From assembly GCF_001591965.1 (NCBI RefSeq), contig NZ_BCVX01000002.1, forward strand, positions 248,001-312,000: DNA of 64,000 nt, written 5' to 3'. Below, in pieces: positions 43,235 through 54,499 of this stretch. The notes beneath the pieces were generated by a model that saw only the letters and a list, made by a program, of their open reading frames with translations, did no database searches and was not told where the DNA came from. Position 1 is the first letter of the stretch. Each line of letters opens with the position of its first letter. The position numbers and the translations under genes are program-made. The stretch comes from Lysinibacillus odysseyi 34hs-1 = NBRC 100172. GTDB taxonomy: Bacteria; Bacillota; Bacilli; Bacillales_A; Planococcaceae.

Positions 43235-43888
43235 CTATGCAAAATATTCAAGGACCGTTTCAAAGCAATTGTGTTCCATAATTAGATTGCCATACTCATC
43301 TAAGCGATGGATTGTTAAGCGTGAAGGTCTTAAATATTCTTTAATAAGCGCTAAAGCGTTTTTACGTTCACGTTGTTCCGGTAAGTCCGTGAAATCAACA
43401 TGTAAATAGTAATGTCCTTCAAATTGGTAAAGCGAGGACGTCAATCCCATAGGTGCGATCCGCTTAGCAAGCGGTACAAGTTCATCAATGTCTTTGAATG
43501 TAAAACGGGCATTTGAAATTGTTATATCGTCATCAGAATCTGTATCAAACGATTCAAAGATGACACTTTCCATCTCCCGTAACTGTGCGGCTACTTCTCG
43601 ATTTTCATCGAAGCTATCCATCATGGCTGTTGCCTCTTGGTCAGGATGTAGGTTGGCACGTGTGACGATGACTTCAAGTCCCTGCTCGGAAGCATTGATA
43701 TGAATCCAGATTGGACCGTCTAAATCGAAATAATCCTCTGTATTCACTTCACCGATTACATCCCAAAACAGTTCCTCGCCTTTTGAGCGGTTATACCAAA
43801 TCTCCTCACGGCTATAGCCGCGGTCCTCAATATCACTATACGTAATAAATAGCTTCAGTGTGTTTTCATTAATGCGTTCGATGTCCAT
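43235..43888 (-). CDS. mecA: Adaptor protein MecA
   Basis: A 217-residue adaptor that binds ClpC and delivers substrates such as ComK and Spx. The N-terminal domain (MDIERINENTLKLFITYSDIEDRG) and the C-terminal ClpC-binding domain joined by an acidic linker (about 90-125) are clear. The ATG follows GGGAG. It stands as a single gene between coiA and spxA. Confidence 0.95.
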   Translation of the reverse strand: MDIERINENTLKLFITYSDIEDRGYSREEIWYNRSKGEELFWDVIGEVNTEDYFDLDGPIWIHINASEQGLEVIVTRANLHPDQEATAMMDSFDENREVAAQLREMESVIFESFDTDSDDDITISNARFTFKDIDELVPLAKRIAPMGLTSSLYQFEGHYYLHVDFTDLPEQRERKNALALIKEYLRPSRLTIHRLDEYGNLIMEHNCFETVLEYFA

Positions 43889-44325
43889 AAGACTTCAACT
43901 CCCTTCACAGTCATTCGTTGAAACACATGTAAACCAAGGTTACCTTACTATTTGTTTAAACCATCTAAAATCATACATGCTCTTTCCAACTTAATGAACA
44001 CTACAAACGTTCTATAAAGTTCCGAGAAGCAATTCGGACTCTATAACTCTATTGTATGATGTTCCTTCATAAAATGAAAAGGAAAAACACTATTTACAAT
44101 AAATAATTTGAATATTGAAATTGTATTGTACTACACCTATGAAATCAAGGGCAATTTTTATGACTTAAAGGTAAATAGTAAAGTTCCCGGTTTCATAGTA
44201 TAGAAGAAGTTACATATTTTCTAAAATTCTATATTGCCCTGTGCTGCCAAATAGAGCATCACGAGTCAGAAAGATACTACTCAAGCCATTTTCCATCTGC
44301 AATGGGAAATCAGTCATATAATATA
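43889..44325. other. Non-coding gap between mecA and spxA
   Basis: No gene or RNA motif recognised; it presumably holds the mecA promoter. Confidence 0.5.
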
Positions 44326-44366
44326 AAAAGATGCTACAAACTTCCATTCGTTGCAACATCTTTATA
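44326..44366 (-). terminator. Terminator of spxA
   Basis: AAAGATGTTGCAA and TTGTAGCATCTTT arms on the minus strand, then a T-run. Confidence 0.8.
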
Positions 44367-44373
44367 GGAGTAT

Positions 44374-44772
44374 TTAGTTTACCATCCGCTGTGCTTCCTG
44401 AAGCTGGTAAGCACGTACTTTACGAGGTAAAAATCTGCGAATTTCATCTTCGTTATATCCTACTTGCAGACGCTTTTCGTCTAGAATGATTGGACGTCGA
44501 AGTAATCCAGGATGCTCTTGGATCAATTCGTAAAGGCGCTGTAATGTCAGTGTTTCCACATCAACATTTAGTTTTTGGAAAACTTTAGAACGTGTCGAAA
44601 TGATTTCTTCCGTACCGTCCTCAGTCATTCGAAGAATTTCTTTAATTTCGCTGATCGTTAAAGGCTCCGAAAAAATATTGCGTTCTATATATGGAATCTC
44701 ATGTTCTTCAAGCCAGGCTTTGGCTTTACGACACGAAGTACAACTTGGCGAAGTAAATAATGTAACTTGCAT
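44374..44772 (-). CDS. spxA: Transcriptional regulator Spx
   Basis: A 132-residue ArsC-fold regulator that binds the alpha subunit of RNA polymerase and switches on thiol-stress genes. The redox switch CTSC is at Cys10/Cys13. Gly52-region [17 protein letters not shown] and [21 protein letters not shown] are standard. Its turnover partners, spxH and ClpXP, match the spxH gene 5 kb away. The ATG before QVTLF follows AAGGAAG. Confidence 0.96.
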   Translation of the reverse strand: MQVTLFTSPSCTSCRKAKAWLEEHEIPYIERNIFSEPLTISEIKEILRMTEDGTEEIISTRSKVFQKLNVDVETLTLQRLYELIQEHPGLLRRPIILDEKRLQVGYNEDEIRRFLPRKVRAYQLQEAQRMVN

Positions 44773-45301
44773 GACTACACTTCCTTCCTGATTTATACTC
44801 AATCTATTGACGTTTTCTTACTTTAGAATTAATTTAATGTAAAACACCTTATTTATTATACAACACTCTTGGTCATTTGGATATAGGATGGCAATAAAAA
44901 CTGTCTCTTTTAACGCTCATAGTTATTCGACTTTTTTCTCGAAAAAACTTGATTTTACTATAGATAATTTTCGCTTGTATTATTTCCATACCCGCAGGAA
45001 GTTGCATTAAAACACCAGAATTCTGGCTAACATTCTCATTTAATATAAAACAAATGAGAAAAATCCTATGTTCCAGTGTATAGAAAAGAAGCTGACAAAA
45101 CTTGATTTCTTTATCAAATAATTATTGCCTATATTTCGTATCATATGGAGCCCGACCGACTAACCGTTTCTATAGGCTCTTCCGTCACGTGCCATAGTGG
45201 TCAGGAAGGTATTAGCATTTGTTTGAGTAGTATTTAAAAAGCGAATGATTTTTCTTACAAGTATGTTCTTTTTGTGTATGAGGTATACTAAAAAAAAGGA
45301 A

Positions 45302-45331
45302 TTGCTTTTTCAATGCTGCATATAATATAAT
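45302..45331 (+). promoter_or_regulatory. Promoter of the trpS leader
   Basis: TTGCTT, 18 bases and TATAAT. The transcript would begin near 45338, just before the T-box leader. The preceding 500 bases after spxA contain nothing recognisable. Confidence 0.5.
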
Positions 45332-45344
45332 TTTAAAAATGAAA

Positions 45345-46765
<1,421 letters not shown>

Positions 46766-46782
46766 TCCGCCATCCTTTCTGT

Positions 46783-46813
46783 AAAAGTCACCTCTTATGG
46801 GGTGGCTTTTTTC
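46783..46813 (+). terminator. Distal terminator of trpS
   Basis: AAGTCACC and GGTGGCTT arms with T6. Because it lies beyond the small membrane gene, the trpS transcript would be antisense to that gene. Confidence 0.7.
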
Positions 46814-46884
46814 ATGCAGTCCAGAATGTCTGTTTTGCCCCCCCTTTTATTTTCCCCTGCCTGTCCTTTTTAGTAATGGGTGAA

Positions 46885-46915
46885 AAGAAAAAACCAGCAG
46901 CTAAAGCTGCTGGTA
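46885..46915 (-). terminator. Terminator of fabH-fabF
   Basis: ACCAGCAGC and GCTGCTGGT perfect arms and TTTTTT on the minus strand. Confidence 0.9.
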
Positions 46916-46920
46916 CTAGT

Positions 46921-48156
46921 TTATTCATATTTTTTAAATAAAAGACTTGCATTATGGCCGCCAAATCCGAGCGAATTACTCATTGCATATACAATATCAG
47001 CTTGACGCGCTTCATTTGGAACATAATCAAGATCACATTCTGGATCCGGTTCTTGTAAATTGATTGTCGGAGGCATAATACCTTCTTTTAGTGCCAGCAC
47101 TGTGAAAATCGCCTCTACACCACCCGCAGCTCCTAGTAAATGGCCAGTCATTGACTTTGTAGAACTCATCGCTAATTTATAGGCATGTTCGCCAAATACT
47201 GATTTTACTGCCTGCGTTTCGAATAAATCATTGTAAGGCGTGCTTGTCCCGTGGGCATTAATATAATCCACTAAAGAAGGATCCACACCGGCTGTTGACA
47301 GCGCCATATCCATAGCGCGTGCTGCTCCCTCTCCTTCAGGTGCCGGAGCTGTAATATGATGAGCATCCCCAGTCGTACCGTAGCCAAGCACTTCTCCGTA
47401 AATGTTCGCCCCGCGTGCCAACGCATGCTCCAACTCTTCTAAAATCAATATTCCGGCTCCTTCTGAAATAACAAAGCCATCTCGGTTTTTATCAAACGGA
47501 CGAGAAGCCGTTGACGGATCCGGGTTTGTCGACAGAGCTGTATTCGCACAGAAGCCTGCTAACGCCATATTGACGATCGGTGCCTCTGCTCCCCCTGTTA
47601 CCATCACATCTGCATCACCGCGCTCAATCACTTTAAAAGCATCACCAATCGAGTTCGTCCCCGACGCACAAGCTGTAACAGAGCAGGAATTAGGTCCCTT
47701 TGCCCCAAGATAAATGGACACTTGGCCGGACGCCATATCCGGAATCAGCATCGGAATGAAGAATGGGCTTACACGACGCGCCCCCCGCTCTTGGAATGTC
47801 AGGAACTGCTGTTCATATGTTTCCATACCGCCAATACCTGAGCCGATCCACACGCCTACCCGGTGTGCATTCTCCTCATTAATTTCCAAACCTGAATCTT
47901 TATGAGCCATCATGGAAGCAGCAAGCGCATAATGAGTGAAACGGTCCATTTTTCGTGCTTCCTTGCGTTCCACATATTGTTCCACATCAAAGTCCTTTAC
48001 TTCAGCGGCTACCTTTGCCGGAAACTTTTCCGCATCTACACGTGTCAGCGGGCCAACTCCAGATTTTCCTGCTTTTATAGCAGACCATGTTTCTTCAGCT
48101 GTATTTCCTAACGGCGTCACTGCACCGATTCCTGTTACTACTACTCTACGTTTCAT
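46921..48156 (-). CDS. fabF: Beta-ketoacyl-ACP synthase II
   Basis: The elongating condensing enzyme of fatty-acid synthesis, 411 residues. The Cys-His-His triad is visible: Cys in [12 protein letters not shown], His in [11 protein letters not shown] and His in [10 protein letters not shown]. The C-terminal [12 protein letters not shown] is standard. It lies 16 bases after fabH and shares its promoter. Confidence 0.97.
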   Translation of the reverse strand: MKRRVVVTGIGAVTPLGNTAEETWSAIKAGKSGVGPLTRVDAEKFPAKVAAEVKDFDVEQYVERKEARKMDRFTHYALAASMMAHKDSGLEINEENAHRVGVWIGSGIGGMETYEQQFLTFQERGARRVSPFFIPMLIPDMASGQVSIYLGAKGPNSCSVTACASGTNSIGDAFKVIERGDADVMVTGGAEAPIVNMALAGFCANTALSTNPDPSTASRPFDKNRDGFVISEGAGILILEELEHALARGANIYGEVLGYGTTGDAHHITAPAPEGEGAARAMDMALSTAGVDPSLVDYINAHGTSTPYNDLFETQAVKSVFGEHAYKLAMSSTKSMTGHLLGAAGGVEAIFTVLALKEGIMPPTINLQEPDPECDLDYVPNEARQADIVYAMSNSLGFGGHNASLLFKKYE

Positions 48157-48172
48157 ACATACTCCCCCTTCA

Positions 48173-49108
48173 TTATTTTCCCCATTTAAGTGCGACAGCG
48201 CCCCATGTTAAGCCGCCGCCAAACCCAACTAAAACAAGAATATCATCTTCTTTTACTTTGCCCTGCTCCAGCTCTTCTATTAATGAGATACCAATGGAAG
48301 CAGCAGACGTATTACCGTATTTATGTACGGTTTTAGACATCTTCTCCTCAGGTAAACCTAATCGTTCACGTGCAGCTTCCATAATACGAATATTCGCTTG
48401 GTGTGGAATTAAAAAATCACAATCTTCTTTCTGAAGACCTGCCTTCTCTAAAACAGATACAGCTGATTCCCCCATTTGCCGCACAGCAAACTTGAATACT
48501 TCCCGTCCATTCATAAAAATGTGCTGGTTATCATTCAAATATAAATGCTTGCCGCCTGAGCCATCCGCTCCCAGTTCATAGGATAGAATTCCGCGTCCTT
48601 CTGATACTTTCGAAACGATGGCAGCACATGCTCCATCTCCGAACAATACAGCAGTGTTACGGTCTTCCCAATCTGTTATCTTTGATAATTTTTCTACACC
48701 TACTACTAGTATATATTCATAACTATTATTTTCCACAAATTGTTTAGCTGTGACAAGCCCATAAATAAAACCCGAACATGCCGCAGAAATATCCATTGCT
48801 GCACATTGCACGCCGAAATGCTCATTTATTTGACAGGAAACACTTGGAAAAGCCCTGTCAGGAGACACAGTCGCTACTAGAATTAAGCCAAGCTGATCTG
48901 GTGTTATGCCAGCATTTTTCATCGCTTGCTCAGCAGCATGAATTGCCATATGAGAGGTATTTTCGTCTGCTGCAGCAATATGCCGCTCTTGGATTCCAGT
49001 TCTTGATCGAATCCATTCATCCGATGTATCAAGAACCTTTTCTAAATCCTCGTTTGTCAGCACTTTTTCCGGTACATATTTTCCCAGCCCTATAATGCCT
49101 GCATTCAT
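48173..49108 (-). CDS. fabH: Beta-ketoacyl-ACP synthase III
   Basis: The initiating condensing enzyme, 311 residues, joining acyl-CoA with malonyl-ACP. The catalytic Cys is in [13 protein letters not shown], His in [10 protein letters not shown] and Asn in [11 protein letters not shown]. The ATG before NAGIIGLG was chosen for its AAGGGGATG site; a longer frame exists upstream. Selectivity for branched primers is usual in Bacillales. Confidence 0.96.
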   Translation of the reverse strand: MNAGIIGLGKYVPEKVLTNEDLEKVLDTSDEWIRSRTGIQERHIAAADENTSHMAIHAAEQAMKNAGITPDQLGLILVATVSPDRAFPSVSCQINEHFGVQCAAMDISAACSGFIYGLVTAKQFVENNSYEYILVVGVEKLSKITDWEDRNTAVLFGDGACAAIVSKVSEGRGILSYELGADGSGGKHLYLNDNQHIFMNGREVFKFAVRQMGESAVSVLEKAGLQKEDCDFLIPHQANIRIMEAARERLGLPEEKMSKTVHKYGNTSAASIGISLIEELEQGKVKEDDILVLVGFGGGLTWGAVALKWGK

Positions 49109-49140
49109 CCTAACATCCCCTTTTCTTTTAACACTAACGA

Positions 49141-49185
49141 TTAGTAGTTGGTCATAATTATAGCTCATAAAAACCCATTATACAA
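49141..49185 (-). promoter_or_regulatory. fabHF promoter with FapR-like operator
   Basis: On the minus strand TTGTAT, 17 bases and TATAAT (49157-49162) form a sigma-A promoter. Overlapping the -10 and start, TTATGACCAACTACTAA (49141-49157) matches the FapR consensus TTAGTACCTGGTACTAA at 12 of 17 positions. Malonyl-CoA-responsive control is therefore likely. Confidence 0.65.
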
Positions 49186-49314
49186 CGTTAATTTTTACTT
49201 CATTGTTCAAGAAATGTTTGCAAAGTTTATTTTTCTTTTCATAAAACGTATGGTATGATAATGGAGGTGTAAATTGATAATAATAATCCATAACGTTTGA
49301 TAGAGGTGAAACTG

Positions 49315-49506
49315 ATGCAATACATTATGACATTTTTCTGGTCATTCCTATTAATCTCCATGTTGAACTATGTAGTAAGTTCCGTAATGAATGTACCTTT
49401 TGAGTTCATGACTGGGGTAATCATTTCTGTAGCATTCTCTGTAATTGTTTTAATTATCGCTGCGGTGATTCCAAACGATCCAGCAGGTCATGCTGAACAT
49501 CACTAA
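49315..49506 (+). CDS. yjzD: DUF2929 membrane protein YjzD
   Basis: A 63-residue protein with two hydrophobic helices (FFWSFLLISMLNYVV and SVAFSVIVLIIAAVI) and a His-rich end. YjzD is divergent from fabH in B. subtilis as well. The ATG before QYIMT follows GAGGTG. The function is unknown. Confidence 0.82.
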   Translation: MQYIMTFFWSFLLISMLNYVVSSVMNVPFEFMTGVIISVAFSVIVLIIAAVIPNDPAGHAEHH

Positions 49507-49514
49507 TTAGAAGG

Positions 49515-49538
49515 CGCTCCAACGAGGAGCGTTTTTTT
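49515..49538 (+). terminator. Terminator of yjzD
   Basis: CGCTCC and GGAGCG arms, then seven T residues. Confidence 0.85.
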
Positions 49539-49654
49539 GTTTGGCTGAATTTGGCGGTTCTTTATTAAAATTTATGCGCTTTTAGAGCCTCCATTCTTAT
49601 TATAAATACATACTTTCATGCTGAAATGACATTTCACTCTTTTTATCCTCTATT

Positions 49655-49703
49655 AAAAATAAAACAGGCTGCCTGAAATGTCTCTTTCAAGCAAGCCTGT
49701 TTA
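49655..49703 (-). terminator. Terminator of the catalase gene
   Basis: AAACAGGCT and AGCCTGTTT outer arms with an inner GAAA/TTTC helix, followed by TTATTTTT on the minus strand. Confidence 0.8.
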
Positions 49704-49721
49704 CATGCTAGGAACTTTCGT

Positions 49722-51758
49722 TTATGGTTTACCGTTTCGGTCCCAGAAGCGTGCTTCCGTCACCGCTTCAATATAGGCATCTATATTATTTTGTACGACT
49801 CCAGCCCCTTTAATATTTACAAGGCTTTCAAGCAGAATGTTTCCTTCTGCTAAGGCACCAATCGGCTTATAATGCAGGAAGGCTTCAGTTATAAAGTCAG
49901 GTGCTTCTTTAGCAAAGGTTACAGATCTCCCTTCCTTACTTGCAATAAGGACTGCGTCAAATAATACAGAATCTGCTGTCAGCAGTGTATGCTTAACTTC
50001 CAGCTCTGTTCCATCTTCACCTACAATTTTCCCGTGATGATCACTGACAATTTCAGGCATCGTCCCTTTACTTTTCAATGTTTGCAGCCATAAAGAAAGC
50101 TCTTTCGAAAAACCATCTGCTGCAAGGACTGCTATTTTCCGCGTATCCGGCTTTTTCACGGTATTCATTTGGCTTAGAGCAGATGACGCTTTATCTGTTA
50201 AAAGCGGTTTTTGGGATGGAACCGGAAGACCGAGATTTTCTGCTACAGGTTTTGCCAGTTCGTGGCTGATATTCGAGATCATCTCAAGTACTTGAATGCG
50301 TACCGATTCGGTTTCACATTTGCCAAGCTCAAAGCTGAAAGCATTGATCATATGCTCTTTTTCCACATCCGACATACTGTTCCAGAACATCGCTGCCTGT
50401 GTAAAGTGGTCAGCAAAGCTTTCGCTGCGTGCACGGACTTTACGGCCCTCTACCTTTTCCTGATAGTGCTCATAACCGCCGTCTTCTGCCGGAACCGGAC
50501 GCGGGGTATTGTTTGCCAGGCTGTTTTTCGAGTAGCTTACCCGCCCGACATTAATCGTTTGACGTCCATAGCCGTCACGCTGGTTATTATGGAACGGACA
50601 TACCGGACGGTTAATCGGCAATTCATGGAAGTTCGGGCCACCTAAACGGATCAGCTGTGTATCCGTATAAGAGAACAACCGACCTTGTAATAACGGATCA
50701 TTTGTAAAATCAATACCTGGCACAACATGCCCCGGATGGAATGCTACCTGTTCTGTTTCAGCAAAAACATTTTCCACATTGCGGTTTAATGTCATTTTGC
50801 CCACCCGCTGTACCGGAATATCCTCCTCCGGCCAAATCTTTGTCGGATCTAAAATATCAAAGTCAAATTTAAATTCATCCGCTTCCGGGATAATCTGTAA
50901 GCCTAATTCCCACTCCGGGTAGTCCCCGTTTTCAACTGCTTCATATAAATCGCGGCGATGAAAATCAGGATCTTTACCGTTAATTTTCTGTGCTTCATCC
51001 CAGCATACGGAATGAACCCCTAACAGCGGCTTCCAATGGAATTTAACAAAGAAAGCTTCGCCGGCCGCATTCACAAGACGGAATGTATGCACACCAAAGC
51101 CTTCCATCATACGATAGCTGCGCGGAATAGAGCGGTCACTCATTGCCCACATAATCATATGCGCACTTTCCTGGTTGTTTGCTATGAAGTCCCAAAACGT
51201 ATCGTGAGCCGTTGCTGCCTGCGGAATTTCATTGTGGGGTTCCGGTTTTAAAGCGTGGACTAAATCCGGGAATTTAATGGCATCTTGAATAAAGAATACC
51301 GGGATATTGTTCCCTACTAAATCATAGTTTCCTTCTTCCGTATAAAATTTCACCGCAAAGCCCCTCACATCCCGTGGAACATCAGCCGATCCCCTTGATC
51401 CCGCTACTGTTGAAAAACGGACAAATACCGGTGTCTTTTTTGTAGGATCTGTCAGAAACTTGGCACGTGTATAGCGTTCAAGAGATTCATACACTTGAAA
51501 TTCACCATGCACTCCATACCCGCGGGCATGAACAACTCGTTCGGGAATACGCTCATGGTCAAAATGCGTCATCTTTTCGCGGAAGTGAAAGTCTTCCATC
51601 AAGGTAGGTCCGCGCTCTCCCGCTTTTAATGAAAACTCATCATTCGTCATTTTTAATCCCTGGTTTGTTGTGAGATCTTTCCCCTCATCAACTGTATAGT
51701 ATTGCCCAAGCTGTTCTACTTTCTCATTTGTCGTCTTTTTTGGTTTCTTTTCCTGCAA
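49722..51758 (-). CDS. katE: Large-subunit catalase (clade 2, KatE type)
   Basis: A heme catalase of 678 residues that splits hydrogen peroxide. The active-site His is in ERVVHARGYGVHG, Asn in LVGNNIPVFF and the proximal Tyr in GRLFSYTDTQLIRLG. The C-terminal 150 residues form the class I amidotransferase-like domain of large catalases (KIAVLAADGFSKEL). The start is a TTG behind GAGGAGGGG. A sigma-B-like promoter precedes it, as for B. subtilis katE. Confidence 0.95.
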   Translation of the reverse strand: MQEKKPKKTTNEKVEQLGQYYTVDEGKDLTTNQGLKMTNDEFSLKAGERGPTLMEDFHFREKMTHFDHERIPERVVHARGYGVHGEFQVYESLERYTRAKFLTDPTKKTPVFVRFSTVAGSRGSADVPRDVRGFAVKFYTEEGNYDLVGNNIPVFFIQDAIKFPDLVHALKPEPHNEIPQAATAHDTFWDFIANNQESAHMIMWAMSDRSIPRSYRMMEGFGVHTFRLVNAAGEAFFVKFHWKPLLGVHSVCWDEAQKINGKDPDFHRRDLYEAVENGDYPEWELGLQIIPEADEFKFDFDILDPTKIWPEEDIPVQRVGKMTLNRNVENVFAETEQVAFHPGHVVPGIDFTNDPLLQGRLFSYTDTQLIRLGGPNFHELPINRPVCPFHNNQRDGYGRQTINVGRVSYSKNSLANNTPRPVPAEDGGYEHYQEKVEGRKVRARSESFADHFTQAAMFWNSMSDVEKEHMINAFSFELGKCETESVRIQVLEMISNISHELAKPVAENLGLPVPSQKPLLTDKASSALSQMNTVKKPDTRKIAVLAADGFSKELSLWLQTLKSKGTMPEIVSDHHGKIVGEDGTELEVKHTLLTADSVLFDAVLIASKEGRSVTFAKEAPDFITEAFLHYKPIGALAEGNILLESLVNIKGAGVVQNNIDAYIEAVTEARFWDRNGKP

Positions 51759-51794
51759 AACAGTCCCCTCCTCAAATACTTGCTCTACCCCTCT

Positions 51795-51820
51795 CTATCC
51801 TTTTTTCCCTCGCCATAAAC
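51795..51820 (-). promoter_or_regulatory. Sigma-B-like promoter of katE
   Basis: GTTTAT, 14 bases and GGATAG on the minus strand match the sigma-B consensus at 9 of 12 positions. Confidence 0.5.
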
Positions 51821-51864
51821 CAAAAAGGCCTATCCGGTAAGCTAACTTACCGGATAGGCCTTAT
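51818..51864 (-). terminator. Terminator of the 73-residue gene
   Basis: Two perfect 17-base arms (AAGGCCTATCCGGTAAG and its complement) with a four-base loop and TTTTT. It separates the small gene from katE. Confidence 0.92.
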
Positions 51865-51925
51865 ATTACTCATTGAATATAGTATTTTTATGGCGGTCAT
51901 ATCAGCCGTCAGCTAAGACTTTTTC

Positions 51926-52147
51926 TTATTTATATCTTCTTTCGGATCCTGAAGTCGATTTTGTCGCTTCATGGTCATCTTCATCTTTTACTTGGTCATT
52001 CAATTCTTCCATTGGTAATGGATCCACTGTCTTCATGTCGTCATGCATATCAAACAGACTTTCTTTCTCTGTATCCAGCATATCCGGGTTATCCAGTTTA
52101 CCTTGCTGTACTTTTTTATCTTTGCCGTTTCCTTCTCTTTTTTCCAT
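51926..52147 (-). CDS. Small acidic hydrophilic protein, 73 residues
   Basis: The protein is highly charged and without hydrophobic segments (KLDNPDMLDTEKESLFDMHDD), probably disordered. AAAGGAGG precedes the ATG. A sigma-B-like promoter lies directly upstream and a perfect terminator downstream, so it forms its own unit. I do not recognise the family; a stress role is inferred from the promoter only. Confidence 0.7.
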   Translation of the reverse strand: MEKREGNGKDKKVQQGKLDNPDMLDTEKESLFDMHDDMKTVDPLPMEELNDQVKDEDDHEATKSTSGSERRYK

Positions 52148-52171
52148 ACTTCACGCCTCCTTTTTTATACC

Positions 52172-52197
52172 TTACCCAAAGGAGGCATGCTGTTAAC
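52172..52197 (-). promoter_or_regulatory. Sigma-B-like promoter of the 73-residue gene
   Basis: GTTAAC, 14 bases and GGGTAA on the minus strand, 9 of 12 against GTTTAA/GGGTAT, with the same spacer length as the other two sites in the window. Confidence 0.5.
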
Positions 52198-54321
52198 TCA
52201 TTTTACAGTGATTCTTTCGTCTTTTACGATCAGTTCAATCGTTCCACCCGGCACTACCTCACCACGCAGTAATTCTTTTGCTACAGCTGTTTCTAAATAC
52301 CGTTGGACGAATCGTTTCAGTGGACGTGCACCAAACTGAGGATCTGCTCCATGCTCTACTACATAATCGATGACTTTATCATCTACTACTAAGTTGATCT
52401 CCTGTTCAGCCACCCTTTTTTCAAGTGCCTGTACATATTTCCGTACAATGGCATGGAACTGATCATTCGTTAATGCATGGAAGGTGATAATATCATCCAC
52501 CCGGTTTAGCAGCTCCGGCTTGAAGTGCTGACGAAGCGCCATCATAATTAAATCTTCCGTTTCTGTCTGGTCAGCCGGATTCAATAAATACTCTGATCCA
52601 ATATTTGAAGTCATAATGACGACTGTGTTGGAGAAGTTCACCATACGCCCTTGTGAATCAGTAATGCGCCCATCGTCCAGTATTTGCAGTAAAATATTTG
52701 CAACATCCGGGTGGGCTTTTTCAATTTCATCAAGCAGCACAACCGAATATGGATTCCGGCGCACCGCTTCTGTCAGCTGACCGCCTTCCTCGTACCCTAT
52801 ATATCCAGGAGGTGCCCCTACCAGCCGTGAAACACTATGTTTTTCCATATATTCACTCATATCAATGCGGATAAAATGCTCCTCAGAATCAAATAACTGT
52901 GCTGCTAATGCTTTTGCAAGCTCTGTTTTCCCGACCCCGGTTGGGCCTAGGAATAAGAACGAGCCGATCGGTTTTGTAGGATCCTTGATACCAGAACGTG
53001 CGCGCCATACAGCTTCTGTTACTAGGGATACCGCCTGCTCCTGACCGACTACCCGCTCATGAAGCGTCTCTTTTAAACGAAGCAGCTTTTCCCGCTCTCC
53101 CTCAACAAGCTTTGTCACAGGAATACCTGTCCAGCGTGAGACAATCGCTGCAATCTCTTCAGCTGTCACTTCTTCACGAAGAATACGATTATCGGCTGTT
53201 TTCGATATTTCCGCTTCTAATGCCGCGAGTTCCTTTTCAAGAGACGGAATTTTTCCGTGCCGGAGTTCCGCGGCCTTGTTTAAATCATATTTACTTTCTG
53301 CATCCTCTAAATCACGGCGGTATTTATCGAGCTGTTCACGCTTTTTCTGGAGCTTCTGCAAGCCATTTTTCTCAAGCTCCCATTGTTTACGCAGCTGTTC
53401 TGTAGAACTGCGAAGATGGGCAATTTCCCCCTGCAGTGCTTCCAGCCGCTTTTTACTCGCTTCGTCTTTTTCTTTACGTAATGCCTGCTCCTCAATTTCC
53501 AGCTGCATCAGCCGGCGTGTGACAAGATCGAGCTCCTGAGGCATTGAGTCGATTTCAGTACGAATCATGGCGCATGCTTCGTCAATCAAATCGATTGCCT
53601 TATCCGGCAGGAACCGCTCAGTAATATAGCGGTTTGACAGTTCAGCTGACGCAATAATGGCACGGTCATGAATTCGCACCCCATGATGAAGTTCAAAACG
53701 CTCCTTCAGACCGCGCAAAATCGATACTGTATCCTCGATGGACGGTTCACGTACCATCACTTGCTGGAACCGGCGTTCAAGTGCCGGGTCCTTTTCAATA
53801 TACATACGGTATTCATCAAGTGTCGTAGCACCGATACAATGCAGCTCCCCACGCGCCAGCATCGGTTTCAGCATATTACCGGCATCCATCGCCCCATCTG
53901 TTTTCCCAGCACCGACAATCGTATGGATTTCATCAATGAAGAGAATAATGCGCCCTTCTGATTCCTTCACCTGTTTCAATACGCCCTTTAGCCGCTCTTC
54001 AAATTGCCCTCTATAGCTTGCCCCGGCAATAAGGGCACTCATATCCAGTTCATATAATAGACAATCCTTTAACCCCTCCGGAACGTCCTTGCGCACAATA
54101 CGCTGTGCGAGGCCTTCTACAATTGCCGTTTTCCCTACACCAGGTTCCCCGATGAGCACAGGATTGTTTTTTGTCTTACGTGATAAAATACGAATAACAT
54201 TACGAATTTCTTCATCGCGTCCAATAACCGGATCCATCTTGCCATTTTTTACTTCTTCTATTAAATTGCGACCGAATTGTTCCAGCGGCGGACGATTATC
54301 TTGTGTTTGCGTAAATTGCAT
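52198..54321 (-). CDS. clpB: ClpB-type disaggregase without N-terminal domain
   Basis: A 707-residue AAA+ protein with two ATPase modules: Walker A at 58-65 (GEPGVGKT) and a second GPTGVGKTE, with FIDEIHT and LLDEIEKAH Walker B motifs. Between them lies a full ClpB-length coiled-coil middle domain (about 265-390). No IGF/VGF ClpP-docking loop is seen in the second module, so it is a disaggregase rather than a protease partner. The usual 145-residue N domain is missing: the ATG, with AGGGAGG before it, starts right at the [10 protein letters not shown] region. A CtsR operator lies upstream. Confidence 0.9.
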   Translation of the reverse strand: MQFTQTQDNRPPLEQFGRNLIEEVKNGKMDPVIGRDEEIRNVIRILSRKTKNNPVLIGEPGVGKTAIVEGLAQRIVRKDVPEGLKDCLLYELDMSALIAGASYRGQFEERLKGVLKQVKESEGRIILFIDEIHTIVGAGKTDGAMDAGNMLKPMLARGELHCIGATTLDEYRMYIEKDPALERRFQQVMVREPSIEDTVSILRGLKERFELHHGVRIHDRAIIASAELSNRYITERFLPDKAIDLIDEACAMIRTEIDSMPQELDLVTRRLMQLEIEEQALRKEKDEASKKRLEALQGEIAHLRSSTEQLRKQWELEKNGLQKLQKKREQLDKYRRDLEDAESKYDLNKAAELRHGKIPSLEKELAALEAEISKTADNRILREEVTAEEIAAIVSRWTGIPVTKLVEGEREKLLRLKETLHERVVGQEQAVSLVTEAVWRARSGIKDPTKPIGSFLFLGPTGVGKTELAKALAAQLFDSEEHFIRIDMSEYMEKHSVSRLVGAPPGYIGYEEGGQLTEAVRRNPYSVVLLDEIEKAHPDVANILLQILDDGRITDSQGRMVNFSNTVVIMTSNIGSEYLLNPADQTETEDLIMMALRQHFKPELLNRVDDIITFHALTNDQFHAIVRKYVQALEKRVAEQEINLVVDDKVIDYVVEHGADPQFGARPLKRFVQRYLETAVAKELLRGEVVPGGTIELIVKDERITVK

Positions 54322-54340
54322 AGCCTCTACCTCCCTAAAG

Positions 54341-54392
54341 TTTGACCATCTTTGACTAATTAGATTATAAGCCTTATTTTACTAAAAATCAA
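54341..54392 (-). promoter_or_regulatory. clpB promoter with CtsR operator
   Basis: On the minus strand TTGATT, 17 bases and TATAAT (54364-54369) are followed by AGTCAAA-GAT-GGTCAAA (54341-54357), a perfect CtsR heptad repeat with three-base spacing that covers the start of transcription. Confidence 0.88.
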
Positions 54393-54499
54393 AAATATAC
54401 CTTCACAAAATTTTTACTCTTATTTCCAAAACCCTTATGTTATCATAGTTTATAAAGGGAAATCTTGCATTTCCATCCTCAGGTTAGGAAGTGATTATA

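Noticed and set aside
50211-50645. 144-codon frame opposite katE
   Set aside because: Antisense shadow within the catalase; no start signals.
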